Below are positions 1-9,778 of a stretch of DNA of 38,733 nt, piece by piece. A program made the position numbers and the translations under genes. The DNA lies in NCBI GenBank assembly GCA_027596035.1, contig JADGJA010000130.1:1-38733 (forward strand), written 5' to 3'. This DNA is from Thoreauomyces humboldtii. Lineage: Eukaryota; Chytridiomycota; Chytridiomycetes; Spizellomycetales; Powellomycetaceae. The first letter of the stretch is position 1, and every line of letters starts with the position of its first letter. A model generated the notes under the pieces. It saw only the letters and a program-made list of their open reading frames with translations. It searched no databases and was not told the origin of the DNA.

Positions 1-424
1 CTTTTTTGGGGGTTGTGTGTTTTTTTGTTGTTTTTGTGTTTTTTTTTTTTCTTTTTTCTTTTGACTTGGTTTAGTTTTTCCCCACGCATGTCCCACTGCT
101 TTGTGACTGGTCAATCTAACTCATCTGTCCGCGACGGCTCCCTGTCATATCACACCGTTGGTTTTGGAAAGACCCAGCAAAGCGAAGGTTTTGCACAAAC
201 GAAACCATTGATAAAGAACGCGCGATCGTGGTTTTGCTCAAGATGATGTATACAAAGACCCTCGCCCCGGGTGCGGGGTCCTCCGTCCCGTCTTGAATCA
301 CATTTGAGGAGCCACTATCTCATTTGCATGTGCGAGATGGCATAGATCATGTCGGTAGCCAATAGGAAAACTATGGTTTTGCGTGTGCACTTTTATTTTA
401 TTCATCACAGGTTATTTTTTTACA
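1..424. other. T-rich left end, no gene seen
   Basis: The first 75 bases are a T/G-rich low-complexity run. The rest up to the stop codon of the first gene shows no frame with coding character. Positions 375-424 are the 3' flank of the minus-strand gene that ends at 425, and this flank resembles 2027-2096 (see the repeat entry). Confidence 0.5.
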
Positions 425-1815
425 TTACTGGCACACGTCTTCGTCCTTGGTGTTCTTGGCGACGCTGTGACGGAAAAAGAGGGAAACTGCGTCAGTGTCG
501 TAGTTGCGTTGAACCTGGGAACCACATTGAGCTAACCTCGTCGCTTGGCGATGGATGCCCCACGCTTGCTGATGATGCCGCTTGGCCAGCGACTCGGGGT
601 CGTGGCGAGATCCTACGAAAAAGGACAATGGAGAACGATTGTCATTAGCCTGTCTTGATCAAACAAAAGGTATAGTGAGCTGTGTGAGGTACCTTGTCGT
701 GGAAGAGGCATCGTGGGCACCACCTGGCCGCACGCAGTGCGATGGGGGAGGACCTTGAAGCCCTGAGTAGCAGTGCAGCATTAGATCAGGTCGACGATGA
801 GGGTGTTCGGAGCATCTTACCTGCGGGTATCGGGGAGCCAAGTAAAGGGGTTGCAGGCATGCAGCGGCTGAATCACGATTTGCGTCGCCGCAGGAAGTGC
901 TACAGTACGGGCGTACTGTATCACGACCTGTGGTAAGACAGCGCCACTCCTCAAGTGGTGAGCGAGTGGTAGGCCTCGGGGCCGCCCCCGTGGAATGGAG
1001 CCGGTAACCCAGGTAACGCGCCACTTTCTCCCCAGAAGGGAGAACAGTTGGTTGACGTTGTAGCGCCCCCTCCCCGTGGAATAGGGAGGCGGTAAGCGTA
1101 GGGCGGGCGCCCTTCTGCAGGTTATCCCCACCTGCAAAAGGGCCGTAACCACACACGCCCCAGTGGTCTGGCGACGCTTCTGGGTGTGTGACGTATTCGG
1201 ACCGGTACTCACTCAGAGGCACCTCCTGGTGTAGTCTCTGAGTAATGGTCATGGCCGCTGCATCCTTGAGTGCCTGCGGAGTCCTTGCGTACTTGCGTAG
1301 TGTCCAATGGAGGGCAGGAAGGAAAGAGGAAGAGAAGAGAAGAGAAGCAGGTAGGTCATGTCGAGGGATTCCTCCTTGGAACTGCACCTGTGAGATGGAA
1401 GCTTGAGATGGGAGCGATGGGGAAGAGGCAAGAAAGCGCGCGCAAGGTCAGTCACGGTCACGTTTACTGCATCCAATCCGCGGGGGCATACCTTTCTTGA
1501 TACGGTCGCGCTGGAGAGAGGAAGTCGGCGACGAGATCCAGGAAGTCGTTAGGGGCAGCCTGGGATTCGAGAAGTTGAGATGCCGAGGTCAGTAGCAAAA
1601 GAAAACAGCGCGCAGGAGAAGCGCATCTAGAATCCATCCATACCTCCTGAAAAGGGTTGTGGAAAGGGGGGTGGTGGGCAGTGACGACTGGCCATGTGGA
1701 AGATGGGGACAAGAAGCAGATGGCCGATGGCAGATTGAGGGTCTCCAAGAGTCCAAGGGCTGCGCACTGAAGAAAGCCCTGGTCGTTCCTCTTCTCGTCG
1801 TCGTGTATCGTGGGT
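425..1815 (-). CDS. Spliced hypothetical protein, 5' end unresolved
   Basis: I do not recognise the family. Six minus-strand exons join in phase: 1815-1644, 1559-1492, 1283-1132, 927-821, 762-693 and 612-425, with a TAA stop at 425-427. Every junction uses GT...AG. The splice joining 1492 to 1283 and the 204-nt intron 1131-928 are the least certain. The predicted C-terminal part is about 250 residues with balanced composition: an early stretch with HDDEKRNDQGFLQ, then PNDFLDLVADFLSPARP, a Cys-containing central part (PYCSTSCGD), and a basic-to-acidic tail ending KNTKDEDVCQ. No signal peptide, membrane helix or known catalytic motif is visible. No initiator ATG was found upstream of 1815, so the gene may be truncated by the repeat region that begins near 2 kb, or have a further 5' exon I could not place. 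Confidence 0.5.
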
Positions 1816-2026
1816 CTGAGTCATTCCTCGAGAGTGGCTCACATCTTGCTGGGGCGCCTCGCAACTGCGCACTTGCAAGGAGTATAGCTGCACGCACCGC
1901 ACCACTCAACTACTGTAGCACTTGGATATTCCAATAGCTCACTACGTGGATCAAGTGGTGCTTAGCATTGCGGGACGCTCGTCTCAGCCATTTGCACCAG
2001 ATGGTCTCCCAGCCAGGTTTGCTCTC

Positions 2027-2096
2027 TTTGCATGTGCACTTTATTTACCCATCAAACTGTTTTACGCTTTGTTTTACATCACTGGCACACGGCTTT
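2027..2096 (-). repeat. Copy of a gene 3' end shared with 375-440
   Basis: This stretch and 375-440 share, in the same order, a 'gtgcac' box, a T-rich spacer and a 'tttacat[tc]actggcacacg' box. In the minus-strand reading both are the last codons, stop and 3' flank of two different frames, so two neighbouring minus-strand genes or gene remnants share a 3' end. Confidence 0.55.
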
Positions 2097-2575
2097 GTGG
2101 TGCGGCTACGGTGGTGGGTAAACGGTGTTGGAACACCTGCTGACGCTCGATCTGTGTATGAGCCAGCTTCTCGAACGGACTTTCTGGGATGATCTGCGCT
2201 GCCGTCCGTCTCTCTCTGATGATCTGGTTGATTGTCGCCATGATCAGGCAATGCGTCACCGCCGATCATCGCTGACGCGGGGCCGCGCCATTGGTTGGCG
2301 TCGATCTGGATCTGGCGAGCAAGCTCGTCAACCATCTGCGCATTGATGGAGGGCAGGGGACCGTTGATTGTCGCCGTAATCAGGCAATGCGTCACCACCA
2401 GCCATCGCTGTCACGGGCCTTGCCATTGGTTGGCGTCGATCTGGATCCGGCGAGCAAGCTCGTCAACCATCTGCGCATTGATGGAAGGCAGGGGACCGGT
2501 GAGGTGGAGATCGATGCGCGCCGACACCCAGTCTTGCCACGAAATATTCATTCTACGACATTTCGACACGTTAGA
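2074..2575 (-). pseudogene. Remnant of repeat-family C-terminal exons
   Basis: On the minus strand this segment encodes, in several frames, WVSARIDLHLTGPLPS, then MVDELARRIQIDANQWQG, then a THCLI..TINQIIRERRT-type stretch. The middle block occurs twice in tandem (about 2320-2345 and 2460-2490 region starts), and the frames are interrupted by stops and shifts, so it does not read as one protein. The same peptide blocks recur on the plus strand at 6412-6930 and, more decayed, at 4540-4735. A splice acceptor-like TAG precedes the WVSARIDL exon in both arms. Function unknown. Confidence 0.5.
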
Positions 2576-2887
2576 TTCCGCGACATCTGCCAATCGAACG
2601 AGACTTGGCTACTCACATGGTATAGAGGTGAAGACTTCTGGAGGTGAATGCTTCGACAGCGTCAGGCGGGGGTGGCAGCGCGTGGAGGAAGGGCAACGGT
2701 CCGTCGACGTCCTCGGAGAGCAGATACAGGGACCACATAGAGGATGGTGGATGACGACTGACGATCGCGCGCCTCGTCCCGCCATCGGGGAAAAGCGGCA
2801 AGCACAGAGGTCGCTTGGAAGTTGTCCTCGTACAGCTTTCTCGTCCTCCCTTCCCTTCTCACAAAAAAACCCCCAACGTCGCGTCCT

Positions 2888-3401
2888 TCAGCCCTCCCGT
2901 CGGATGCGCTTAGCCGACACCCCAACTCTTCCCATCGTCGTCGTCCTCGCGAGTTCGCTTTGGTGCCGCGCGATCCCCTTCCTTCCCCTTCTCGTTGACG
3001 TTCTCCTTCCCGCAGCATCCTTCTTCTCCCTCTGCGCCCTTCTGCGCCGGATCTCCTCCCTCTTCTCCGCCACCTCCTCGAGGTCCAGGTCAATCTGTGC
3101 GATCTCGAGCAGGGCCCTTTGCGTCTTCAGCGGCCAGCTTCGAGAGCTCCGCTTGCTGCCTTGCGGCATCGCGCTTGCCGTCAAGGAGAACCGTCTTCAG
3201 CCCAGCGGCAGTTTGCTCCCTCAGGGCTCGCTGCTTCACTTCCTCCTCTGCGATGCGGGTGGTGAGAACCGCATCATCAAGGTTCTGCTGAAGGTCAGAC
3301 TTCTTGCCGATTCCTGACACCGCATGGTAATAGTAGTCTTCCAGGTCGTCCAGAACGCTGGTTTTCTCTCCAAGCATGTCCGCGAGGGCCGTGACGTGCA
3401 T
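2888..3401 (-). pseudogene. Coiled-coil protein gene, left copy (broken)
   Basis: On the minus strand an open frame starts at an ATG at 3401 (MHVTALADMLGEKTSVLDD), runs through a heptad-rich region (DDAVLTTRIAEEEVKQRALRE, then LLDGKRDAARQQAELSKLAAED) and breaks near 3105. A deletion relative to the right copy removes a Lys/Glu-rich segment there. The C-terminal block continues in another frame to a stop at 2888, ending in basic residues (KRIRREG). The coiled coil plus terminal basic clusters suggest a nuclear structural or regulatory protein; the family is not recognised. The frame is open upstream of the ATG, so an earlier exon is likely. Confidence 0.6.
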
Positions 3402-3499
3402 AATGAAGGTGGCAAGTTCCAGATCATCCAACCTGTTCCTTCTTGCCCCGGGAAGACGGGGGAAGAAGCTGGGAGATCGAACAGATCGAGCTGGACCTC

Positions 3500-3810
3500 G
3501 AGGAGGTGGCGGAGAAAAGGGAGGAGATCCGACGCAGAAGAGCGCTGAGGGAGACTGCTGCCTTGCCGCATCTTGCTTGCCGTCAAGAAGAATCGCCTTC
3601 GGCCTGGCAGCAGTCTGATCCCTCAGTGCTGGCTGCTTCGCTTCCTCGAGGAGGTGGCGGAGAACAGGGAGGAGATCCGACGAAGAAGGGCGCTGAGGGA
3701 GACTGCTGCCTTGCCGCATCTCGCTTGCCGTCAAGAAGAATCGCCATCAGCCTAGCAGCAGTTTGATCTCTCAGTGCTCGCTGCTTCGCTTCCTCCGAAG
3801 CGATGCGGGA
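3500..3810 (+). repeat. Tandem partial duplication, period about 148 bp
   Basis: The 'ccttgccgca' landmark with flanking sequence recurs at 3561 and 3709, and a more diverged relative lies near 3150. Each unit is an internal piece of the coiled-coil gene, including its reverse-strand LLDGK.DAARQQ block. The right arm lacks this expansion. Confidence 0.7.
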
Positions 3811-4539
3811 GGTGAGAACCGCATCATCAAGGACAACTACATGGACGACGGGGAGCGGTCGACCCTCGTTCCGTCGATCCATGAGAAAGGTACGAGACGA
3901 TCGGATGCGATAGCGTGAGGGTCCTCAGGATGAGTATGCGGTGAAGATAGCTTCTGGATCGATCAGTTGTCGGTCGGAAAATGAGATGGAAAATGGGACG
4001 GGAAAAAGTAAGGTGGGAACGAATGGAAGGGATGTGTAGATCCAGGTGTAGATAGCGGTTGCAACGCAACTGCGCAGCCACAATCCGCTGTCCAGAGCAG
4101 ACGCGTTTCGCCAAAGCAGTCAGAGAACACCGTGCTGCGCAAATCGGGTTCGTTCTGATGCTATTCACAGTCCATCCCGAATATTTCATGCATTGCAGAC
4201 TTGGAAGTTTTTGGATGCAATGATCCAATACCACTTAATGCATAACAAATACTATGCTGTAGCGATCAAGACCCTTGATATCTGTGACTTGATGAGCAAG
4301 GGCCCGAGATCTCAGATAGAGGATATCTCCCGGGATCATTCTGCAGGAATGTTATCCTCGGTTAAGAAGCAGAACTCATCGTAAACTCCAAGCTCACCTC
4401 AATCCGATACCGAGCTCGGGGATGCATAGAAGAAAAACAACCCCCCTAACCTCGAGACCGCGTTTTGGACAGGGCCGCAGTTCTTCGGCCGCAGTGAGGG
4501 GATGCCAGGTGTGAGCACTGGAAATTCTAGATTCACCCT

Positions 4540-4735
4540 CCTGACACTCGATCTGTGCCTGAGCCAGCTTCTTGAACGGGGTTTCCCGGGATGATATGCG
4601 CTGCCATGCGTCGCTTCAGACGATGGTTGCCATGATAAGGCAAAGGTTCACTCCGGCATCGCGGACGGGGGCCGGGCCGTGCCACTGGCTGGCATCTACT
4701 TGAATCGGCCGGGCAAGCTCGTCAAACATTCATGC
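4540..4735 (+). repeat. Diverged copy of the 175-bp family repeat
   Basis: It shares order and sequence with 2130-2330: the 'cgatctgtg..tgagccagcttct' box, 'gggatgat.tgcgctgcc', 'gccatgat.aggcaa' and 'gggcaagctcgtcaa'. It lies in the same orientation as the left-arm copies and is too decayed to code. Confidence 0.65.
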
Positions 4736-5043
4736 AGTGATGACCTCCAATAGTTTCAAGCATGGCGATGAACAGTGCTCGCTGTCTCTCCCGCCTTTAG
4801 CGATTGGCTGCTGTTGATGGTCAGGGAGGCAGGGAGATGGAGATGCCGGACTCAGGCCGGTGTTGGTGTAGGTGCAGCTGCAGCTACTGTTGCTGTGAGT
4901 ATCGGTGGCGCTTGTTGATCCACCACTGCTAGGAGCCGTCGTTGCTGGTCTTCTTGAGCGGGATGGATCCGTCCGCTTGTCAGCATGCAGGTCCCGGCGT
5001 GGAACCCCCAGAGGAACCCCCAGAGGTACCGTATTCAGACGGA

Positions 5044-5060
5044 ATTAGGGTTAGGGTAAC
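5044..5060 (+). repeat. Short interstitial telomere-like tract
   Basis: The bases attagggttagggtaac contain two consecutive TTAGGG units plus a partial third. TTAGGG is the usual telomere unit of most fungi. Two units alone are weak evidence, but the position just outside the inner edge of the right inverted arm is notable. Confidence 0.5.
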
Positions 5061-5096
5061 CAACGGCGGAAAGAGAGAGGGAGCAGAGCAGATGAT

Positions 5097-6500
5097 TGAC
5101 AGCGGGATTGTGGCTGCGCAGTGCGCAGTCGCGTTGAAACCACCATCCGTCCCGCGCAAGTCGCTCCCACCTTACCCATTTTCCCGTCCCATTTCTCCAT
5201 CTCATTTTCCAAACGACAACTGATCGATCCAGAAGCTATCTTCACCGCATACTCATCCTGAGGATCCACACGCTCTCGCATCCGATCGTCTCGTACCTTT
5301 CTTATGGAGCGACGGAACGAGGGCCGGCCGCTCCCGTCGTCCATGTCGTTGTCCCTCGTATGATTTTCCCACGCCTGTTACCACGCCCTTCTGCGTCGGA
5401 TCTCCTCCCTGTTCTCCGCCACCTCCTCGAGGTCCAGCTCGATCTGTTCGATCTCCCAGCTTCTTCCCCCGTCTTCCCGGGGCAAGAAGGAATAGGTTGG
5501 ATGATCTGGAACTTGCCACCTTCATTATGCACGTCAAGGCCCTCGCGGACATGCTTGGAGAGAAAACCAGCGTTCTGGACGACCTGGAAGATTACTACTA
5601 CCATGCGGTGTCAGGAATCGGCAAGAAGTCCGACCTTCAGCAGAAGCTTGATGATGCGGTCCTCACCACCCGCATCGCAGAGGAGGAGGTGAAGCAGCGA
5701 GCCCTGAGAGAAAACTGCTGCTAGGCTGAAGACGGTTCTCCTTGACGGGAAGCGCGATGCCGCAAGGCAGCAGACGGAGCTCTCGAAACTGGCCGCAGAA
5801 GACGCCAGGAACCGGCTCAAAGAGAAGAAGGCCCTGCTTGAGATTGCACAGGTTGAGCTGGACCTCGAGGAGGTGGAGGAGAAGAGGGAGGAGATCCGGC
5901 GCAGAAGGGCGCAGAGAGAGAAGAAGGATGCTGCGGAGGAGGGGAAGGAGAACGTCAACGAGAAGGGGAAGGAAGGGGATCCCGCGGCTGCAAAGCGAAC
6001 TCGCGAGGACAACGACGATGAGAAGAGAGTTGGGGCGTCTGCTAAGCGCATCCGACGGGAGGGCTGAAGGACGCGACGTTGGGGGTTTTTTTGTGAGAAG
6101 GGAAGGGAGGACGAGAAAGCTGTACGAGGACAACTTCCAAGCGACCTCTGAGCTTGCCGCTTTTCCCCGATGGCGGGACGAGGCGCGCGATCGTCAGTCG
6201 TCAGCCACCATCCTCTATGTGGTCCCTGTATCTGCTCTCCGAGGACGTCGACGGACCGTTGCCCTTCCTCCACGCGCTGCCACCCCCGCCTGACGCTGTC
6301 GAAGCATTCACCTCCAGAAGTCTTCACCTCTATACCATGTGAGTAGCCAAGTCTCGTTCGATTGGCAGATGTCGCGGAATCTAACGTGTCGAAATGTCGT
6401 AGAATGAATACCGTGGCAAGACGTGGGAAGACTGGGTGTCGGCGCGCATCGATCTCCACCTCACCGGTCCCCTGCCCTCCATCAATGCGCAGATGGTTGG
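5097..6500 (-). repeat. Right arm of the inverted duplication
   Basis: This is the reverse-complement partner of 2467-4100. Beyond about 6490 the similarity continues only as copies of the 175-bp family repeat. Confidence 0.85.
5527..6067 (+). pseudogene. Coiled-coil protein gene, right copy (frameshifted)
   Basis: An open frame contains MHVKALADMLGEKTSVLDD and reads to a stop near 5722. There a 2-nt loss relative to the left copy shifts the frame inside the RALRE...TAAGLKTV region. The downstream part continues in another frame through a Glu/Arg-rich helix (ELDLEEVEEKREEIRRRRAQ) to a Lys/Arg-rich tail and a stop at 6065-6067. The tail (KRTRED...KRIRREG) has the spacing of a bipartite nuclear localisation signal. 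The lesion differs from that of the left copy, so each arm keeps sequence that the other has lost. Function unknown. Confidence 0.65.
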
Positions 6501-6718
6501 CAAGACTGGGTGAGGTGGAGACGGCGCGCATCGATCACCACCTCACCGTTGGCCTGTCCTCTACTAATCCGCAGATGATCGACAAGCTTGCTCGCCGCAC
6601 CCATATCGACGCCAGCGAATGGCAAGGCCTGCGTCAGCGATGGCCGGCCGTGACGGATTGCTTGATCAGGTCGACCATCAACCAGATCATCCGACAGAGA
6701 CGGACGGTAGCGACGCCT

Positions 6719-6750
6719 TTTGGGAGCTGTACCGCCAAACAGCTCCCAAA
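6719..6750. repeat. Perfect hairpin, 12-bp stem
   Basis: Stem tttgggagctgt / acagctcccaaa with loop accgccaa. An identical hairpin lies 175 bp downstream. Confidence 0.85.
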
Positions 6751-6893
6751 TAGCGGACACACAAGCTCGTCAGATCACGATCGACGCCAACGAAAGGCAC
6801 GGCCCGCGTCAGCGATGGCCGGTGGTGAAGCATTGCCTGCTCATGACGACAATCAACCATATCATCAGAGAGAGACGGACGGCAGCGACGCCT

Positions 6894-6925
6894 TTTGGGA
6901 GCTGTACCGCCAAACAGCTCCCAAA
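6894..6925. repeat. Perfect hairpin, second copy
   Basis: Same 12-bp stem and 8-nt loop as at 6719-6750, ending the second repeat unit. Confidence 0.85.
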
Positions 6926-6930
6926 CAATG

Positions 6931-7403
6931 TATAAGGGAATCCTGGTCAAAAGTCCTTTCATATCGGCGATGTCCCGAAATTGCGGTTCGTGGTGTACAT
7001 TCCTGGCCAGGTAGCATATAGTCTATAATGTCCGCCTTCTCAATGAAGAAGCCGTCAATGGCTTCGAAGCCGGGCTCTTGTGGGTTTTTCCGGATATCTT
7101 GATCACCTTAACCAAAATAAAATAAAATAAAAGTAGAAAAAAAAAGAGAGGGCAGTAGCCAAGTGCGATACAGAAGGTGGGGAAAAGAGAGAGATGGGTG
7201 GAGTTTGAGCCGGATCGGGGGAATCTATAAGAAGGGAAGAGCGAGATCTATGACTGCTTGGGGGGAGCGAGGGGAAATCGGTGAGGAAAAGGAGATGCGA
7301 AACCTTTGTAGGGTTCTGTGCAGGTTCAGCGATCCTTCGCGTGGTCGAAAGAGAGACAGGGATAGAGGGAGGAAGGGAGGCAGGGAGGTAGTCGAGGTTG
7401 TCA
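6931..7403. other. Intergenic, no gene seen
   Basis: Contains an A-rich run (aaaataaaataaaataaaa near 7110-7150) and purine-rich sequence. It lies 3' of the minus-strand leucine-rich-repeat gene and probably includes its 3' UTR. Confidence 0.5.
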
Positions 7404-9039
7404 TCAATGTCCAGCGCTCAAAGAGATGAAGCTCAAAGACCGACTCGCTCTCAGTCCGTTCCTTCTCAAAAGACTCTGTTTCCCGCTCTTGATGGCCGCT
7501 GCGGGCAGGCTGGGCAGACTCGGGTTCTTTGCCAGCGAGCTCAAGGGCAATGTCGCAGACGAGCTGGTGGACCTTGTCATGCTGGTCCGTTTCCTCCTGC
7601 CTCCTGGTGCAGGTGACCCTGGTGGACTCGATGCCGGCGACGCCGAGAGGGAAGAGGATGGATGAAGGGCGGCCGCCGGACTCGGTGCCGTGTCGGGGAG
7701 AGGACAGAACATGGCGGCGAGCCGTTCCTGATCCGTGTTCCAGTGAGGTGAGCAGAGTCTGTATTCCAGCGGTACGCTCGCGTCACCGCGTTCCACGATC
7801 CGACCTCGCACGTGGACCTTTTCAAAGTACGGGCCCGAGCAGAAAGTACATTGTTTCGCCGACGCGAGATACGTTTTGATCTCGCTGTGGGTGATCTCGA
7901 GGATCGGGAGTTGTTGTCGGACGATGACTCGACCTGCCAGTTCCTTGAGACTGGGTGGCGAGAAGGTTTCTTCAACCGGGAACTCGGTGATGAGGGGACA
8001 ATCGTCGAGTGTGATCTTTCGCAGGAACTTCAACCTGTTGAGCTCAGCTGGGATGCGCTGAATAGGGTTCTCGGAGACGTCCAGGGTGACGAGGGACTTG
8101 AGTTGCCCGAGCTGTGGTGGAAGTTCCTGTATCCTGTTCTTTTTCAGATCCAGGTTGGTGAGCTTGCGAAGGGAGGCGATGGAGGTGGGAAGGGAGGTGA
8201 GCAGATTGTTGGACGCTTGGAGCTCGACCAGGCGTGTCAAGTATCCGATGGTATCGGGGAGGAAGGTGAGCTTGTTGGAAGACACGTGAAGGTTGGTGAG
8301 GTTCTTCAAATGTCCAATCTCTGGGGGTATCTCGGTCAGATTGTTGCAGCATCTAGAAGATCAACAATCCATGGTCAATCGGGTGCCTTTCGGCTTCGCA
8401 TCCACCCAGATCGCACACATACAGATGAAGGGTGGTTGTTGTAGCGAGCAGGCCAACGTTCGGTGATATCGCAAGAAGATACTGATTGCATAGTCCGATG
8501 GTGGCGATGTTGGTGAGCTGTGCGAAGGAGATGGTTTTGACGTTGCCTGCGTGCTTCTCAAGAATGTTTCCGACCAGATCGTAGGTATCGTCCGCTTCGT
8601 CTGCCAGCGGCGAAGCCCAGACGAGAGCGGATGGGTTGTCTCCACCGGAGGGTGGTGGATAGTCGAACGAGTCGAGGTCGTTCAAGGAGTAAGACTGAGT
8701 GAGTCGCTGCTGTTGCACAGAGGTGGTGGACTGGATGGGCCGGTGGCTCTCGGACGGAACCGGCATCTGGCTTCCTGCGCGGGTGCGCTGAGCGAGTCCT
8801 GCTGCTGCTGCTGCGTGGTTGACAAAGGAAGGGTTGACGAGAGAGACGGGGACGCTGTTCTGATGGCCATGACGAGGCTGTGTGTCGATGGGCAGACCCG
8901 GTGGCTGATGCGAGTTGGGCGAACCTGTTCCTGCTTCTCCGTCTCGGCCATCTCCTCCTGCTCCTCCTCCTCGCGACCGATCATGCAGAGCGTATGCCAG
9001 TGGCAGCTCGCCCTGCTGCTTGCTCAATCCGCTTCCCAT
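7404..9039 (-). CDS. Leucine-rich-repeat protein, likely N-myristoylated
   Basis: Two exons, 9039-8423 and 8352-7404, separated by a 70-nt intron (8422-8353). Together they encode 521 residues from an ATG at 9039. The N-terminus MGSGLSK fits the N-myristoylation consensus (Gly2, Ser6, Lys7), suggesting membrane attachment. Residues about 15-130 are low complexity (Ser/Gln/Pro/Ala). Residues about 165-320 hold six to seven leucine-rich repeats of the short LxxLxxLxxSxNxLxxLPxxI type; the intron falls inside a repeat, and splicing restores it (LHLCCNNLTEIPPEIG). A conserved Cys-containing block follows (CTFCSGPYFE, then RGRIVERGDASVPLEYRLC), as seen in a widespread family of fungal LRR proteins. 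The tail is Ser/Pro-rich. Such proteins usually act as scaffolds; the partner cannot be told here. Confidence 0.88.
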
Positions 9040-9778
9040 GGGTAAGATGGACAGGGCACGCAGGTAAAAGAGGAGAGCGGGACGTTGTCCTTATGCGCGA
9101 ATGGGCAACGGAGGAGAGAAATGAATGGATGAACTGAAAGAGACGACGAGACGACGATAAGGCCGGTGAGAGTTGGGCCTGGGAAAGTGCTGTGTGCGTC
9201 TGTGTGCTGGTGGCGGAAACAGGAACGAGGCGAAGGCCGTGGTTCGGGGCTGACGGGGATGAATCGGGATGCCGGGAGGGACAGCTAGTTGCGAGGGGTG
9301 GGGGGGACCTGCCTGCACCTTACACCGTGTATCTCTCTCTCTCTCTCTATGTCTTGTGATGAGTTCTGCAAGTGTCCTGCTGTACCGTTCTGGCTGATGG
9401 GCCTCTTGTTGGCAAAGGGAGAGATGGGCGTTACTATACCTGTGCAAGTTGCAGCTGTACTGCATCAGGGAAGGAAGGAAGGGGGCGGTTGATATGATTA
9501 GCGTTACACCAGGCGGACATGCCTCTCTCCCTCCTTCCAGAAGGGAAGAAAAGAGAGGCGGGTGAGGAAAACTCTCCGGCGGAGGAGGAAAGCCTCCGAA
9601 GGAGAAGAGAGGAGGACTGGAGGAGGGAGCGCGTACCGGCGGTAGGGTGTGGGAATCGGTACTCCACTCCCCTGGTAGCAGTCCTGCTTACGCAAATCCG
9701 GTCCCCTGCCCTTGGTGTTTCTCTGCGCTCCTCCCCCCAATTCTTTTTCTCGGACTTACACGAGAGCACGAGAGAACA
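9040..9778. other. Divergent intergenic region between LRR and NOL8-like genes
   Basis: No gene seen. It holds the shared promoter space of two divergent genes and a short TC microsatellite at 9332-9348. Confidence 0.5.

Larger units (their letters stand above)
2467..4100 (+). repeat. Left arm of a large inverted duplication
   Basis: Read as reverse complement, this stretch matches 5097-6500 over nearly its whole length. Anchors include the block near 2495-2530 against 6440-6475, the coiled-coil coding block 2888-3401 against 5527-6067, and 4050-4095 against 5100-5150. Identity is high but there are indels. The largest difference is a tandem expansion at about 3500-3800 that is present only here. 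Confidence 0.85.
4101..5096. other. Central spacer of the inverted duplication
   Basis: No convincing gene. It contains a decayed copy of the 175-bp family repeat (4540-4735), a 12-bp unit (aacccccagagg) twice in tandem at 5003-5026, GCTGCA-rich low complexity near 4870-4900, and the telomere-like tract at 5044-5060. Confidence 0.6.
6398..6930 (+). pseudogene. Remnant of repeat-family C-terminal exons, right side
   Basis: An intron-like stretch (GTGAGT at about 6339, TAG at 6401) precedes an exon reading NEYRGKTWEDWVSARIDL. Two tandem copies of the block ID.A...W.G.RQRW..V...CL...TIN.IIR.RRT follow, at about 6585-6720 and 6785-6895, in different frames. The disrupted frames make an intact product unlikely. 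The same blocks lie on the minus strand at 2074-2575. Confidence 0.5.
6570..6930 (+). repeat. Two tandem units of a 175-bp repeat
   Basis: Units at about 6570-6750 and 6751-6925 each end in the same hairpin. Related units lie inverted at 2130-2490 and as a decayed copy at 4540-4735. Confidence 0.75.

Noticed and set aside
2295..3317. 340-residue plus-strand frame across the left arm
   Set aside because: Antisense to the coiled-coil gene copy; the mirror frame occurs on the minus strand of the right arm, as expected for a shadow.
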